A DNA stretch of 64,000 nucleotides from DYEC01 sp034434695 (GTDB taxonomy: Bacteria > Chloroflexota > Anaerolineae > Anaerolineales > Anaerolineaceae), in the NCBI GenBank assembly GCA_034434695.1, contig DAOTYY010000113.1:1-64000 (forward strand). The letters run 5' to 3'. Numbering within the stretch: position 1 is the first letter of the stretch; the number at the start of each line of letters is the position of its first letter. Below are positions 25,164-33,590 of the stretch, piece by piece. Under the pieces are notes generated by a model. That model made no database searches, was not told where the DNA came from, and was given only the letters and a program-made list of their open reading frames with translations. The position numbers and the translations under genes are program-made.

Positions 25164-27023
25164 GTGAATTCTCGTAATCAATCTTATTTCATCTATGTTC
25201 TGTTGTTCATTGCCATTATTGCAATGTTAATTTACAGCTTTGGCGTTCAAGGAACAGGACAGGAAGCTTTATCAATTAACAAAGTAGCAGATGAACTGAA
25301 AGCTGGAAATATCAAGCGTATCGTCGAGGACGAAAACCGCTTGACAATAACTTTCGCCGATGGTTCTCAGGGTAAATCAACGAAAGAATCCAGCGCCACA
25401 TTAGTCGAACAACTGCTACAACTGGGAGTAACTCCTGAACAACTGACTTCTAGCAAAGTGGATATTGAAATCAAACCGCCCAGCGCGTGGATGAGTATTT
25501 TAACCGTTCTTGGTTACGTTCTACCCTTCTTAATTTTGGCAGGGGCATTCTTCTTTATATTCCGTCAAGCACAAGGCAGCAATAACGCTGCAATGTCATT
25601 TGGCAAATCTCGCGCCCGCATGTTTACCGGTGATCAACCGACTGTCACCTTCGAGGATGTGGCAGGAATAGAGGAAGCCAAGGAAGAACTCAAAGAAGTG
25701 GTCGAATTTCTGCGTGAACCACAAAAGTTTATTTCGCTGGGTGCACGTATTCCCAAAGGTGTCTTGCTGGTTGGACCTCCAGGTACCGGTAAAACCCTGT
25801 TGGCAAAAGCAGTTTCCGGTGAGGCGGGTGTTCCTTTCTTTTCAATTTCCGGTTCAGAGTTCGTAGAAATGTTCGTTGGCGTTGGGGCTTCGCGTGTACG
25901 CGACTTATTCGATCAAGCTAAACGCCACTCGCCCTGTATTGTCTTCGTCGATGAAATTGACGCAGTAGGTCGTCAGCGCGGCGCCGGGCTGGGTGGCAGC
26001 CATGACGAACGTGAACAGACCCTGAACCAGATGTTGGTTGAGATGGATGGTTTTGACACGGACACCAATATCATCATTATGGCTGCCACTAACCGTCCAG
26101 ACATCCTTGATCCAGCTCTGCTGCGTCCGGGTCGCTTTGATCGCCGTGTAATCCTGGATCGTCCAGATGTACGGGGACGCGAGGCTATTTTAAGAGTGCA
26201 CGTCAAGGGAAAACCTCTGGCTCCTGACGTCGATCTCAATGTTTTAGCTCGAGCCACACCTGGATTTGTCGGTGCTGATCTGGAAAATCTTGTCAACGAA
26301 GCCGCTATTTTGGCAGCGCGCCGCAATAAACGTGTGATCACCCAAACCGAATTTGAAGAAGCCATTGAGCGCGTAATTGCCGGTCCTGAGCGCAAAAGCC
26401 GTTTGATCAGTGAAGAAGAAAAGCGTATTGTTGCCTACCATGAGGCAGGGCACGCAGTGGTCATGAATACTCTGCCCGAAGCCGACCCCGTTCAGAAGGT
26501 TTCTATCATTGCCCGCGGCATGGCTGGCGGCTATACGCTGGCACTTCCACAAGAAGACCGCATACTTATGTCTCGCAAAAAACTGATGGCTGAGATGATA
26601 GGCTTGCTGGGTGGGCGTGCGGCTGAGGAACTGGTCTTTGATGATATTACATCAGGGGCTTCAAATGATATCGAACGGGTAACCCAATTAGCACGCGCGA
26701 TGGTCACTCGGCTGGGAATGAGTGAACAACTTGGTCCAATGATTTACGGACAAAAGGAAGAGCTGATTTTTCTTGGCAGGGAGATTGCCGAACAACGTGA
26801 TTACTCTGAGGCAGTTGCCATGCAAATTGATCAAGAAGTGCGGCGTTTGGTTAACGAAGCATTCCAGAAAGCCAAAGAAATTTTGAACCAGTATCGCGAT
26901 AAGCTGGATGCAGTTGCCCAACGCCTTTTGGAAGTAGAGACAATCTCAAGAGAAGAGTTTGAATCCATCTTTCCGCCCCCCGTTCCTAAAAAGAGTGGAA
27001 CACCAGCGCCAGTTTTGCACTAA
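25164..27023 (+). CDS. ftsH: ATP-dependent zinc metalloprotease FtsH
   Basis: A 619-aa membrane-anchored AAA protease that degrades misfolded membrane proteins and short-lived regulators. Two transmembrane helices flank a small periplasmic domain (about 12-30 and 110-135). The AAA module has Walker A GPPGTGKT from residue 204, Walker B IVFVDEIDAVGR and the second region of homology (NRPDILDPALLRPGRFDR). The zinc site HEAGH starts at residue 426. The GTG at 25164 is chosen because GGGAGG lies 5-6 nt upstream; the 17 extra residues from 25113 fall within the leader. It is monocistronic, convergent with miaA. Confidence 0.97.
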   Translation: MNSRNQSYFIYVLLFIAIIAMLIYSFGVQGTGQEALSINKVADELKAGNIKRIVEDENRLTITFADGSQGKSTKESSATLVEQLLQLGVTPEQLTSSKVDIEIKPPSAWMSILTVLGYVLPFLILAGAFFFIFRQAQGSNNAAMSFGKSRARMFTGDQPTVTFEDVAGIEEAKEELKEVVEFLREPQKFISLGARIPKGVLLVGPPGTGKTLLAKAVSGEAGVPFFSISGSEFVEMFVGVGASRVRDLFDQAKRHSPCIVFVDEIDAVGRQRGAGLGGSHDEREQTLNQMLVEMDGFDTDTNIIIMAATNRPDILDPALLRPGRFDRRVILDRPDVRGREAILRVHVKGKPLAPDVDLNVLARATPGFVGADLENLVNEAAILAARRNKRVITQTEFEEAIERVIAGPERKSRLISEEEKRIVAYHEAGHAVVMNTLPEADPVQKVSIIARGMAGGYTLALPQEDRILMSRKKLMAEMIGLLGGRAAEELVFDDITSGASNDIERVTQLARAMVTRLGMSEQLGPMIYGQKEELIFLGREIAEQRDYSEAVAMQIDQEVRRLVNEAFQKAKEILNQYRDKLDAVAQRLLEVETISREEFESIFPPPVPKKSGTPAPVLH

Positions 27024-27038
27024 TTTTTTACGCAAAAA

Positions 27039-27078
27039 ATCAGGTGTGGAACGTTTTATTAGCGTCTCCACACCTGAT
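27039..27078 (-). terminator. Rho-independent terminator of miaA
   Basis: A 12-bp perfect stem, ATCAGGTGTGGA (27039-27050) with TCCACACCTGAT (27067-27078), is followed on the minus strand by TTTTTTGCG. The upstream arm is made of the last codons of miaA and the stop codon lies in the loop, so the terminator is built into the coding sequence. On the plus strand it could also stop ftsH transcripts, though the T-tract there is poor. Confidence 0.75.
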
Positions 27079-28000
27079 GATTTCTGATAAGAACTTCTAC
27101 TTGCTCCAGTGTTCCATCTTGCATATCAAACCAATGGATAGAAGGATCAGTATCCTTAAACCAGTTTGACTGCCGGCGAACAAACTGGCGCGTCGAACGT
27201 TTGATATCTGCAACAGCTTCTTCAAGCGAACATTTCCCCTGTAAATATTGGATAATCTGGCGGTACCCAATCGCCGAGAACGCTGGCAAATCTGGGCTAT
27301 AACCGCGGTCAAGTAAAGATTGTACTTCCTCAATCAACCCCTTTGCGATCATTTGATCAATTCGCTCATCAATGCGATGATATAACTCTGCGCGGGGTCG
27401 TCTTAAACCAACCATCAAAACGCTATAGGGTGAAGTCGTTTGCCGGCGCTGTTCAGCAAAACGCTTGCCAGTGCGCAAAATAACCTCAAGCGCCCGTACA
27501 GTCCGACGCAAATTCCTGGGGTCAATTCTGTTGGCTGCCTCTGGGTCTATGAGTGCCAGTCTACGATGTAACTCAAACGGTCCAATAGACTTCGCCCATT
27601 TCTCCAACAAATCTCGAAGCCGCAAATCCGGTGGCTGTTTGGGTGGATTCCAGCCTTCAATGATCGCCCTGACATATTGCCCTGTGCCACCGACCAGAAG
27701 AGGAAGCTTGCCTCTGGCATGAATATCGGCTATCACTTGATACGCCATTTGCTGAAATACTGCCAAAGACAAGGTTTCAGCGGGATCAACCACATCAATG
27801 AGATGATGTGGCACTCTAACTCGGTCTGCTTGTGAAGGTTTGGCTGTGCCAATATTCATGCCGCGATAAAAGAGGCGCGAATCCGCCGAAACAATCTCAC
27901 CATGCAAACGCTCTGCTAAACGAATCGAAAATTCAGTTTTTCCAACCGCCGTTGGACCAACGATAACCAGAAGCGGCGAAGGAACATCAACCAATTGCAT
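27059..28000 (-). CDS. miaA: tRNA dimethylallyltransferase
   Basis: A 313-aa enzyme that adds the dimethylallyl group to A37 of tRNAs reading UNN codons. The P-loop GPTAVGKT, the catalytic-aspartate region EIVSADSRLFYRGMNIGTAKP, VPHHLIDVVDP, VGGTGQYVRAI and the C-terminal zinc-free basic tail are as expected. ATG 28000 is preferred to the TTG at 28015 and gives a 14-bp overlap with yraN. The stop codon lies within the loop of the terminator hairpin. The pair yraN-miaA probably forms one transcript. Confidence 0.96.
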   Translation of the reverse strand: MQLVDVPSPLLVIVGPTAVGKTEFSIRLAERLHGEIVSADSRLFYRGMNIGTAKPSQADRVRVPHHLIDVVDPAETLSLAVFQQMAYQVIADIHARGKLPLLVGGTGQYVRAIIEGWNPPKQPPDLRLRDLLEKWAKSIGPFELHRRLALIDPEAANRIDPRNLRRTVRALEVILRTGKRFAEQRRQTTSPYSVLMVGLRRPRAELYHRIDERIDQMIAKGLIEEVQSLLDRGYSPDLPAFSAIGYRQIIQYLQGKCSLEEAVADIKRSTRQFVRRQSNWFKDTDPSIHWFDMQDGTLEQVEVLIRNHQVWRR

Positions 28001-28355
28001 TTTCAAACCATTCAACTTTCACCAGTTTACCATTGGGCTTTCCCTCAATGGCAATAACATCAATGCGCCATGACAGATCACCTAAGTCGGCATGAGACTG
28101 AAGATACGCTTCAGCCGACTGGACCAAACGAACTTGCTTTGAGGGCGAAACTGCTATCTCAGGAAACCCAAAGCTATCAGTGGTTCTGGTCTTTACTTCC
28201 ACAAAAACCAACACATCCCCTTGTCTGACCACTAAATCCAGTTCGCCATACGGCGTATGAATATTTCGGTCAAGTACAATCCACCCGCGATCAACAAGAT
28301 ATGCTTCTGCATACTGCTCTCCCCAACGTCCAATAAGCCGATTATGATCTTTCAT
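27987..28355 (-). CDS. YraN family (UPF0102) endonuclease-fold protein
   Basis: A 122-aa protein with the restriction-endonuclease-like core of UPF0102: GRWGEQYAEAYL at the start, then GELDLVVRQGDVLVFVEVKTR, which holds the D and E-x-K residues expected for a PD-(D/E)XK site. Biological role is not established; roles in recombination or Holliday-junction processing are suspected. ATG 28355 begins the conserved region; an upstream TTG at 28385 is possible. It overlaps miaA by 14 bp. Confidence 0.9.
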   Translation of the reverse strand: MKDHNRLIGRWGEQYAEAYLVDRGWIVLDRNIHTPYGELDLVVRQGDVLVFVEVKTRTTDSFGFPEIAVSPSKQVRLVQSAEAYLQSHADLGDLSWRIDVIAIEGKPNGKLVKVEWFENAIG

Positions 28356-28406
28356 GCACTTTGTCACTATCCCTACATCTCTCAAACGTAAATCTCTAGA
28401 AGAGTA

Positions 28407-28412
28407 TATAAT
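28407..28412 (+). promoter_or_regulatory. -10 element before the six-gene run
   Basis: TATAAT at 28407-28412 lies 52 bp before the ATG of the cyclic-nucleotide-binding gene. No convincing -35 stands at the right distance. It is the only good promoter-like element I see before the 28464-36374 run. Confidence 0.35.
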
Positions 28413-28463
28413 AACGTTATAAAAGTGTATCCTGTATTCGCCTTATCAACTGATGAGGTCAAG

Positions 28464-28967
28464 ATGGGCAAATATACGAACTTCTTGCGTGATACGGATC
28501 TTTTCTACAACCTAACACCCACCCAGCTCGAATTGATCGAAAATATCTGTGAGAAACGCATTTATCAGGCTGGTGAAACAATTTTTGAGGAAAATGCCCA
28601 TGAGAACGAATTATACATTATCTACCGCGGGCAAGTTGAAATCTCAGTTAGCCCTTCTCTGGTTGCGCCGCACATGAGTACAGAGGTCCATTCTGAGTCT
28701 GTAGCCAGATTGCTACGCGGACAGTCCTTTGGCGAAGTTGCCCTTGTAGATGAAGGTATCCGAACTGGAACAGCAAAAGCCAGAGAAAAAAACACCATCC
28801 TCTTACGAATTCCAAGACAAAAATTGATTATGCTTTGCAATACATACCCGGAATTGGGGTATCGTGTAATGTACAACCTGGCTGCAGACCTGGCGGGTAA
28901 GATTCGCAATGCTGATCTAAAAATACGCGAGGTATTGTTGTATCAGAAAAACCAGTCCAAGACTTAG
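28464..28967 (+). CDS. Cyclic-nucleotide-binding-domain protein
   Basis: A 167-aa protein made almost entirely of a cNMP-binding beta-roll, of the Crp/Fnr sensor type but without a DNA-binding domain. The fold is seen in FLRDTDLFYNLTPTQLELI, YQAGETIFEENAHENELYII and the phosphate-binding-cassette position LRGQSFGEVALVDEG. The usual Arg after GE-A is not at the canonical place (RTGTAKA follows), so nucleotide binding is uncertain. ATG 28464 follows GAGGT; the GTG at 28425 is less likely. It leads the run with cinA and the glycogen genes, 18 bp before cinA. Confidence 0.82.
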   Translation: MGKYTNFLRDTDLFYNLTPTQLELIENICEKRIYQAGETIFEENAHENELYIIYRGQVEISVSPSLVAPHMSTEVHSESVARLLRGQSFGEVALVDEGIRTGTAKAREKNTILLRIPRQKLIMLCNTYPELGYRVMYNLAADLAGKIRNADLKIREVLLYQKNQSKT

Positions 28968-28985
28968 TGGTATTTATAGGGTATC

Positions 28986-30137
28986 ATGACTACGGCTGAA
29001 ATTGTCGCAATTGGGACCGAATTGCTTTTAGGGGAAATCCAAGATACGAATACTCGTTATTTGGCACGACACTTGAGAGATATTGGGATTGATTTGTATC
29101 GCGCCACAATCGTTGGTGACAATCCTAACCGAATTGCTCAGGCTGTTCGGGAATCTTTGGCACGCGCCGACCTCGTCATCACCACGGGCGGCTTGGGACC
29201 AACTATTGATGATCCTACCCGCCAGGCAGTCGCCCAGGCAGCAGGTGTACCTCTTGAGTTCCGCCCCGAGTTATGGGAGCAAATCCAGAACCGCTTTGCG
29301 CGCTATGGGCGAAAAGCAACTGAAAATAACCGCCGTCAGGCTTATATTCCAAAAGGCGCGGTTGCTGTTGAAAACCCAATTGGCACTGCACCAGCGTTCA
29401 TTGTAGAAAAAGAACTGCAAACCATCATTAGCCTACCAGGTGTTCCTAGAGAACTGGAATACCTCTGGAAACAGCAAATTTTACCTTATCTAAAACACCG
29501 TTATCGCCTTCATAGCCTTATAAAAGTACGTGTGATTCATCTTGCGGGTATTGGCGAATCGCAAGTGGACGAATGGATCAGCGACCTGGAAACTCAAGAT
29601 AATCCTACGGTTGGTTTGCTTGCGCACCCCGGGCAAATTGATATTCGTGTTGCAGCAAAAGCAGAGAGCGAAGAGCAGGCTGACCACCTGATTAATCTTG
29701 CTGAAACGGTGGTGCGGGAGAGGTGCGGAGATCATATTTACGGTACAGATACAACGACTCTGGAACAGGTAGTTATAGAAAAACTAATGGCTCGGCGCTG
29801 GAATCTCACCATAATAGAATGCGGGTTGTCAGGCGCTTTAAGCGCGCGACTGACCGAACCTTCCGCTGTCACTGTCACCCCAGGAATCAAGATACTCTCG
29901 CGGCAATGTGAGAATAATCTTGAATATCAGCAAATTATCCAATCACGTCAGATGTTTGGGACCGAAATTATTTTCGGTGCATGCCTGCAACCCGGCAGCG
30001 AGAAGCTGGAATTAAGTCTGGTGCTGTTCTTACCCCAACAAGTCAAAGAAACTTCCCGCTTCTTTGGCGGACATCCCGCGAATGCTGTGCTTTGGTCGGT
30101 CAATATGGCGCTAGATTACTTGCGTAGAAACCTATAA
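28986..30137 (+). CDS. cinA: CinA-family protein with degenerate amidase domain
   Basis: A 383-aa protein. The N-terminal molybdopterin-binding-like (COG1058) domain is well conserved: AEIVAIGTELLLGEIQDTN, VITTGGLGPTIDDPTR, NPIGTAPAFIV and LPGVPREL. This domain hydrolyses ADP-ribose-type pyrophosphates in characterised homologues. The C-terminal PncC-type domain (from about 255) lacks the hallmark ESCTGG; the corresponding residues are ECGLSG (278-283), so the catalytic serine position is changed. Nicotinamide-nucleotide deamidase activity is therefore doubtful. It stands 18 bp after the cNMP-binding gene and 23 bp before the amidohydrolase. Confidence 0.88.
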   Translation: MTTAEIVAIGTELLLGEIQDTNTRYLARHLRDIGIDLYRATIVGDNPNRIAQAVRESLARADLVITTGGLGPTIDDPTRQAVAQAAGVPLEFRPELWEQIQNRFARYGRKATENNRRQAYIPKGAVAVENPIGTAPAFIVEKELQTIISLPGVPRELEYLWKQQILPYLKHRYRLHSLIKVRVIHLAGIGESQVDEWISDLETQDNPTVGLLAHPGQIDIRVAAKAESEEQADHLINLAETVVRERCGDHIYGTDTTTLEQVVIEKLMARRWNLTIIECGLSGALSARLTEPSAVTVTPGIKILSRQCENNLEYQQIIQSRQMFGTEIIFGACLQPGSEKLELSLVLFLPQQVKETSRFFGGHPANAVLWSVNMALDYLRRNL

Positions 30138-30160
30138 CTTGTGTCTTTTAAGGAGAGAGA

Positions 30161-32134
30161 ATGCAAACTGCCGAAGTGCTTTTTATCAATGCAATTGTCC
30201 TGACTATGGACAACAAGCTGACACAATACAAATCAGGCAGCGTAGCCGTTTCAAATGGGAATATTGTAGCCGTTGGTGAACAAGAGGATATCACGTCACA
30301 ATTTACCGCTGAACAGGTTGTAGACTGCAAAGGCAAATTGCTCATGCCTGGTTTGATTAACGGACATACTCACGTGCCAATGACTCTCCTGCGCGGTTTA
30401 GCCGATGATTTGCGTTTAGATGTCTGGTTGATGGGCTATATGATGCCAGTGGAACGCAAATTTGTCTCGCCAGAGTTTGTTCGGCTAGGCACCCAGCTTG
30501 CCTGTGCGGAGATGATCCGAAGCGGCGTGACCACTTTTTGCGACATGTACTACTTTGAAGAAGAAGTAGCTAAAGCAACAGCAGAAGCTGGTATGCGCGC
30601 AATTTGTGGCGAAACCATATTAAAGTTCCCGACTCCAGATGCATCTTATTTTGATGAGTCACTTGCATACACACAGGATTACGTAAAACTTTGGAAAGGT
30701 CATCCCCTGATTGTTCCTGCTATTGCCCCCCACGCGCCTTACACCTGTACTGCAGAATTGCTCCAAAGTTGTGCATCAATGGCGGTTGAGTATGATATTC
30801 CTCTCATTATTCACCTTGCAGAAACCGCATTAGAAGTTGAAAACATGCGCAATCAGACCGGGATGCCAGTGATACCATACGTGAAGAAACAAAACCTCTT
30901 TAATGCGCGCGTGATCGCTGCCCACTGTGTTCACGTTGATGAAGGTGAAATCCGAACTTTGACTCACCATGGTGCTGGCGTCATTCACAACCCATCCTCA
31001 AACCTTAAGCTGGCATCTGGTATTGCTCCTGTAAAACGTATGATCGAGTTGGGGCTTAATGTCGGTCTGGGTACGGACGGTCCAGCCTCGAATAACGACC
31101 TAGATATGTTTGAAGAGATGCGACTGGCAGCTTTCATTGCGAAAGGAAGCAGCGGTGACCCAACCGCTCTCCCCGCACCCATTGCCGTGCTGATGGCTAC
31201 TCGCTTGGGCGCAAAAGCTCTTCACCTCGACGGAATAACTGGCTCTATCGAACCGGGTAAGCGTGCTGATTTGATACTGGTACATATCAACCCGATACAC
31301 AATTCCCCGCACTTCACCCGTGACCCCCATAGTGTATATGCTCAAATTGTATATGCCGCAAAGTCAACTGATGTAACCGATGTCATGATCAATGGGAAAT
31401 TTGTCATGCGGGACAAAGCATTGTTAACTTTGGATGAGGAGATACTTACCAGGGAAAGCCAAAGTTACGCGCACAAAATAGACCTCTTTTTGATTGAACG
31501 CGAACAATCTGTCCTTGCCAAACTGATCGAAATCGGTGGTGCCACAGAAGAAGAATCCTTTGAAGTTCAGGCAAAAGTGCCTATCAAAGATAATTCAGCC
31601 ATCCTCATGGCACTTAACAAACCCGAGATAGAGATTATCTACCAGCGACACTACAAACAATATGATACCTACTTTGGCTTTGAAGATCAAAAACAGGGGC
31701 ATATCCGCTTTCGTGAAGACCACTTAATCAATCCGACAGGGCAAGTAACCAACGTGAGAACCCGCCTTACACATATTGGTGAAACCAGTGAATACCACTT
31801 CCCTCAACAAGTGATTTTGTCGCGCAGTCGCTTTATCGCACCAGCTACACAAAGCTTACGCTTTTACCGGGAATATTTCAAACCCGCCTCAGAGCGAGAA
31901 GTTGAAAAAGATCGCTTGCGCTTTTTAGTTCGATACAAAAATACCGAGTTCTATGTCAACGTTGACACAATGATTCAGCCTCAGCTCGGCAATTTTTTAG
32001 AGGTTAAAAGCCGAACCTGGAGTCGAAAAGATGCGGAATATAAAGCGCGCCTTATTCCTGAGTTGATCGAATTTCTGGGCGTGCCTTCAGCGGAAACAAT
32101 CTCAAAAGATTATATTGAGTTAATCCATGACTAA
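30161..32134 (+). CDS. Amidohydrolase (SAH/MTA deaminase type) fused to a CYTH-like domain
   Basis: A 657-aa two-domain protein. Residues 1 to about 445 are a metal-dependent amidohydrolase of the 5-methylthioadenosine/S-adenosylhomocysteine deaminase type, with H69-x-H71 (GHTHVPM), IIHLAET, AAHCVH, HNPSSNLKLASG and the metal Asp in GTDGPASNND. From about 465 the sequence changes to a CYTH-like triphosphate-tunnel fold: FEVQAKV (an E-x-Q-x-K version of the ExExK motif at 468-472), DTYFGFED, RFRED, NVRTRLTHIGE, RYKNTEFYVNVD and LEVKSRTWSRKDAE. CYTH enzymes act on triphosphates (thiamine triphosphate, polyphosphate, ATP). The stop overlaps the glgA start by 8 bp. Joint function unknown. Confidence 0.85.
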   Translation: MQTAEVLFINAIVLTMDNKLTQYKSGSVAVSNGNIVAVGEQEDITSQFTAEQVVDCKGKLLMPGLINGHTHVPMTLLRGLADDLRLDVWLMGYMMPVERKFVSPEFVRLGTQLACAEMIRSGVTTFCDMYYFEEEVAKATAEAGMRAICGETILKFPTPDASYFDESLAYTQDYVKLWKGHPLIVPAIAPHAPYTCTAELLQSCASMAVEYDIPLIIHLAETALEVENMRNQTGMPVIPYVKKQNLFNARVIAAHCVHVDEGEIRTLTHHGAGVIHNPSSNLKLASGIAPVKRMIELGLNVGLGTDGPASNNDLDMFEEMRLAAFIAKGSSGDPTALPAPIAVLMATRLGAKALHLDGITGSIEPGKRADLILVHINPIHNSPHFTRDPHSVYAQIVYAAKSTDVTDVMINGKFVMRDKALLTLDEEILTRESQSYAHKIDLFLIEREQSVLAKLIEIGGATEEESFEVQAKVPIKDNSAILMALNKPEIEIIYQRHYKQYDTYFGFEDQKQGHIRFREDHLINPTGQVTNVRTRLTHIGETSEYHFPQQVILSRSRFIAPATQSLRFYREYFKPASEREVEKDRLRFLVRYKNTEFYVNVDTMIQPQLGNFLEVKSRTWSRKDAEYKARLIPELIEFLGVPSAETISKDYIELIHD

Positions 32135-33590
32135 AGAACTGCGCATTTTATTTCTAATTTCTGAAATTGATCCCTTGATAAAAATTGGAGGACTAGGAGA
32201 CGTTGGTGGTTCTTTACCACGAGCGTTGGCTTCTCTGCCGCCAGAAAATATCAATGGATATAGAATAGATATTCGTGTATGCGCACCACTCCATGCGCCA
32301 ATTCGCCACAAATTGCCAACAGCAAAAATAATCGCGGAATTTCCTCTCGAAAACAGGAGAGGGAAGGTTTCAGCAACCGTCTTCGAGACCGAACTAAATG
32401 GTATGGTGACCTATTTGATTGACGGAGAACCTGTCAGGCAGGCACCAAAAGTTTATAACGAAGATGAGACATTAGATGGGGAAAAGTATGTCTTTTTCTC
32501 TCTGGCATCACTAGAACTGGCGCGGTTTTTGGGCTGGAAACCGGATATTGTTCACTGTCATGACTGGCACACCGCACCGGCTGTTTACCAGCTCTCCCGC
32601 AGCCGACTTGGTGATATGTTTTTTACCAACACGCGCTCCATCTTTACAATACATAACCTCCCATTCATGGGAAAAGGTGCTAGTCAGGCAATGACGGATT
32701 ATGGACTTCCACCTACCAGCAGTCCAGCCTTGCCGGATTGGGCACGCCATCTCCCGCTACCTCTGGGACTGCTAAGTGCCGATTGGATTACCACCGTCTC
32801 ACCAACCTACGCAGCAGAAATCCTTTCTCCTGAATTTGGCTGTGGCTTAGAGGAATTTCTTGCTTCAAGACAATCAACAATTTCTGGTATTCTGAATGGT
32901 CTAGACCTCACTAGCTGGGATCCCCAGAAGGATAGAGCGCTTATCTTGCCCTTCAACATTGACTCTGTCCATAAACGAACTGTAAACAAGCAGGCTCTCC
33001 TAGAGGAATTCTCACTTAAAAAAGACCCGGCTATTCCATTGCTTGCCTTTATTGGACGAATGGATTTTCAAAAAGGATTAGATGTGTTGCTGGAAGGTCT
33101 GGAGCTTATTGCTGACACAAGCTGGTTGGCAATCCTTTTGGGAACCGGGAATGCGCAGTTGGAACGCGCAGCTATCGAGATGCAACAAAAATATCCCAAC
33201 CACATACGCGCTGCAATTCGCTTTGATCCAAAGTTGTCTCGCATGTTATACGCCGGTGCAGATATGATTCTGATCCCTTCTCGTTACGAACCCTGTGGCA
33301 TAGTACAGATGATCGCCATGAGATATGGATGTATCCCGGTTGCCCACGAAACTGGTGGATTAAAGGATACCATTCAAGATAGACCGGATGGCCAAAAAAC
33401 TGGCTTTCTGTACCAAACGAACACGGCTATAGAACTAGCTCAATCTTTAAGACTGGCTTTTTCTTACTATAAAAATCAAAAACTCTGGCGCACAATTCAA
33501 CAAAATGCTATGCGACAGGATTTCTCTTGGGAGCATTCTGCTAATGAATACGCTAAACTCTACCTAAGGCTCAAGGAGAACACACAATGA
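32127..33590 (+). CDS. glgA: Glycogen synthase (GT5)
   Basis: A 487-aa glycosyltransferase that extends alpha-1,4-glucan from ADP-glucose. It has the N-terminal nucleotide-binding loop KIGGLGDVGGSLPRAL (the K-x-GGL motif), the HCHDWHTA region, FTIHNLPFMG, and the C-terminal catalytic block IPSRYEPCGIVQMIAMRYG with the conserved Glu, then GGLKDTI. It overlaps the amidohydrolase by 8 bp and glgC by ATGA, so translation is coupled. Together with glgC and malQ it gives glycogen synthesis and chain remodelling; no branching enzyme or phosphorylase is in the window. Confidence 0.95.
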   Translation: MTKELRILFLISEIDPLIKIGGLGDVGGSLPRALASLPPENINGYRIDIRVCAPLHAPIRHKLPTAKIIAEFPLENRRGKVSATVFETELNGMVTYLIDGEPVRQAPKVYNEDETLDGEKYVFFSLASLELARFLGWKPDIVHCHDWHTAPAVYQLSRSRLGDMFFTNTRSIFTIHNLPFMGKGASQAMTDYGLPPTSSPALPDWARHLPLPLGLLSADWITTVSPTYAAEILSPEFGCGLEEFLASRQSTISGILNGLDLTSWDPQKDRALILPFNIDSVHKRTVNKQALLEEFSLKKDPAIPLLAFIGRMDFQKGLDVLLEGLELIADTSWLAILLGTGNAQLERAAIEMQQKYPNHIRAAIRFDPKLSRMLYAGADMILIPSRYEPCGIVQMIAMRYGCIPVAHETGGLKDTIQDRPDGQKTGFLYQTNTAIELAQSLRLAFSYYKNQKLWRTIQQNAMRQDFSWEHSANEYAKLYLRLKENTQ

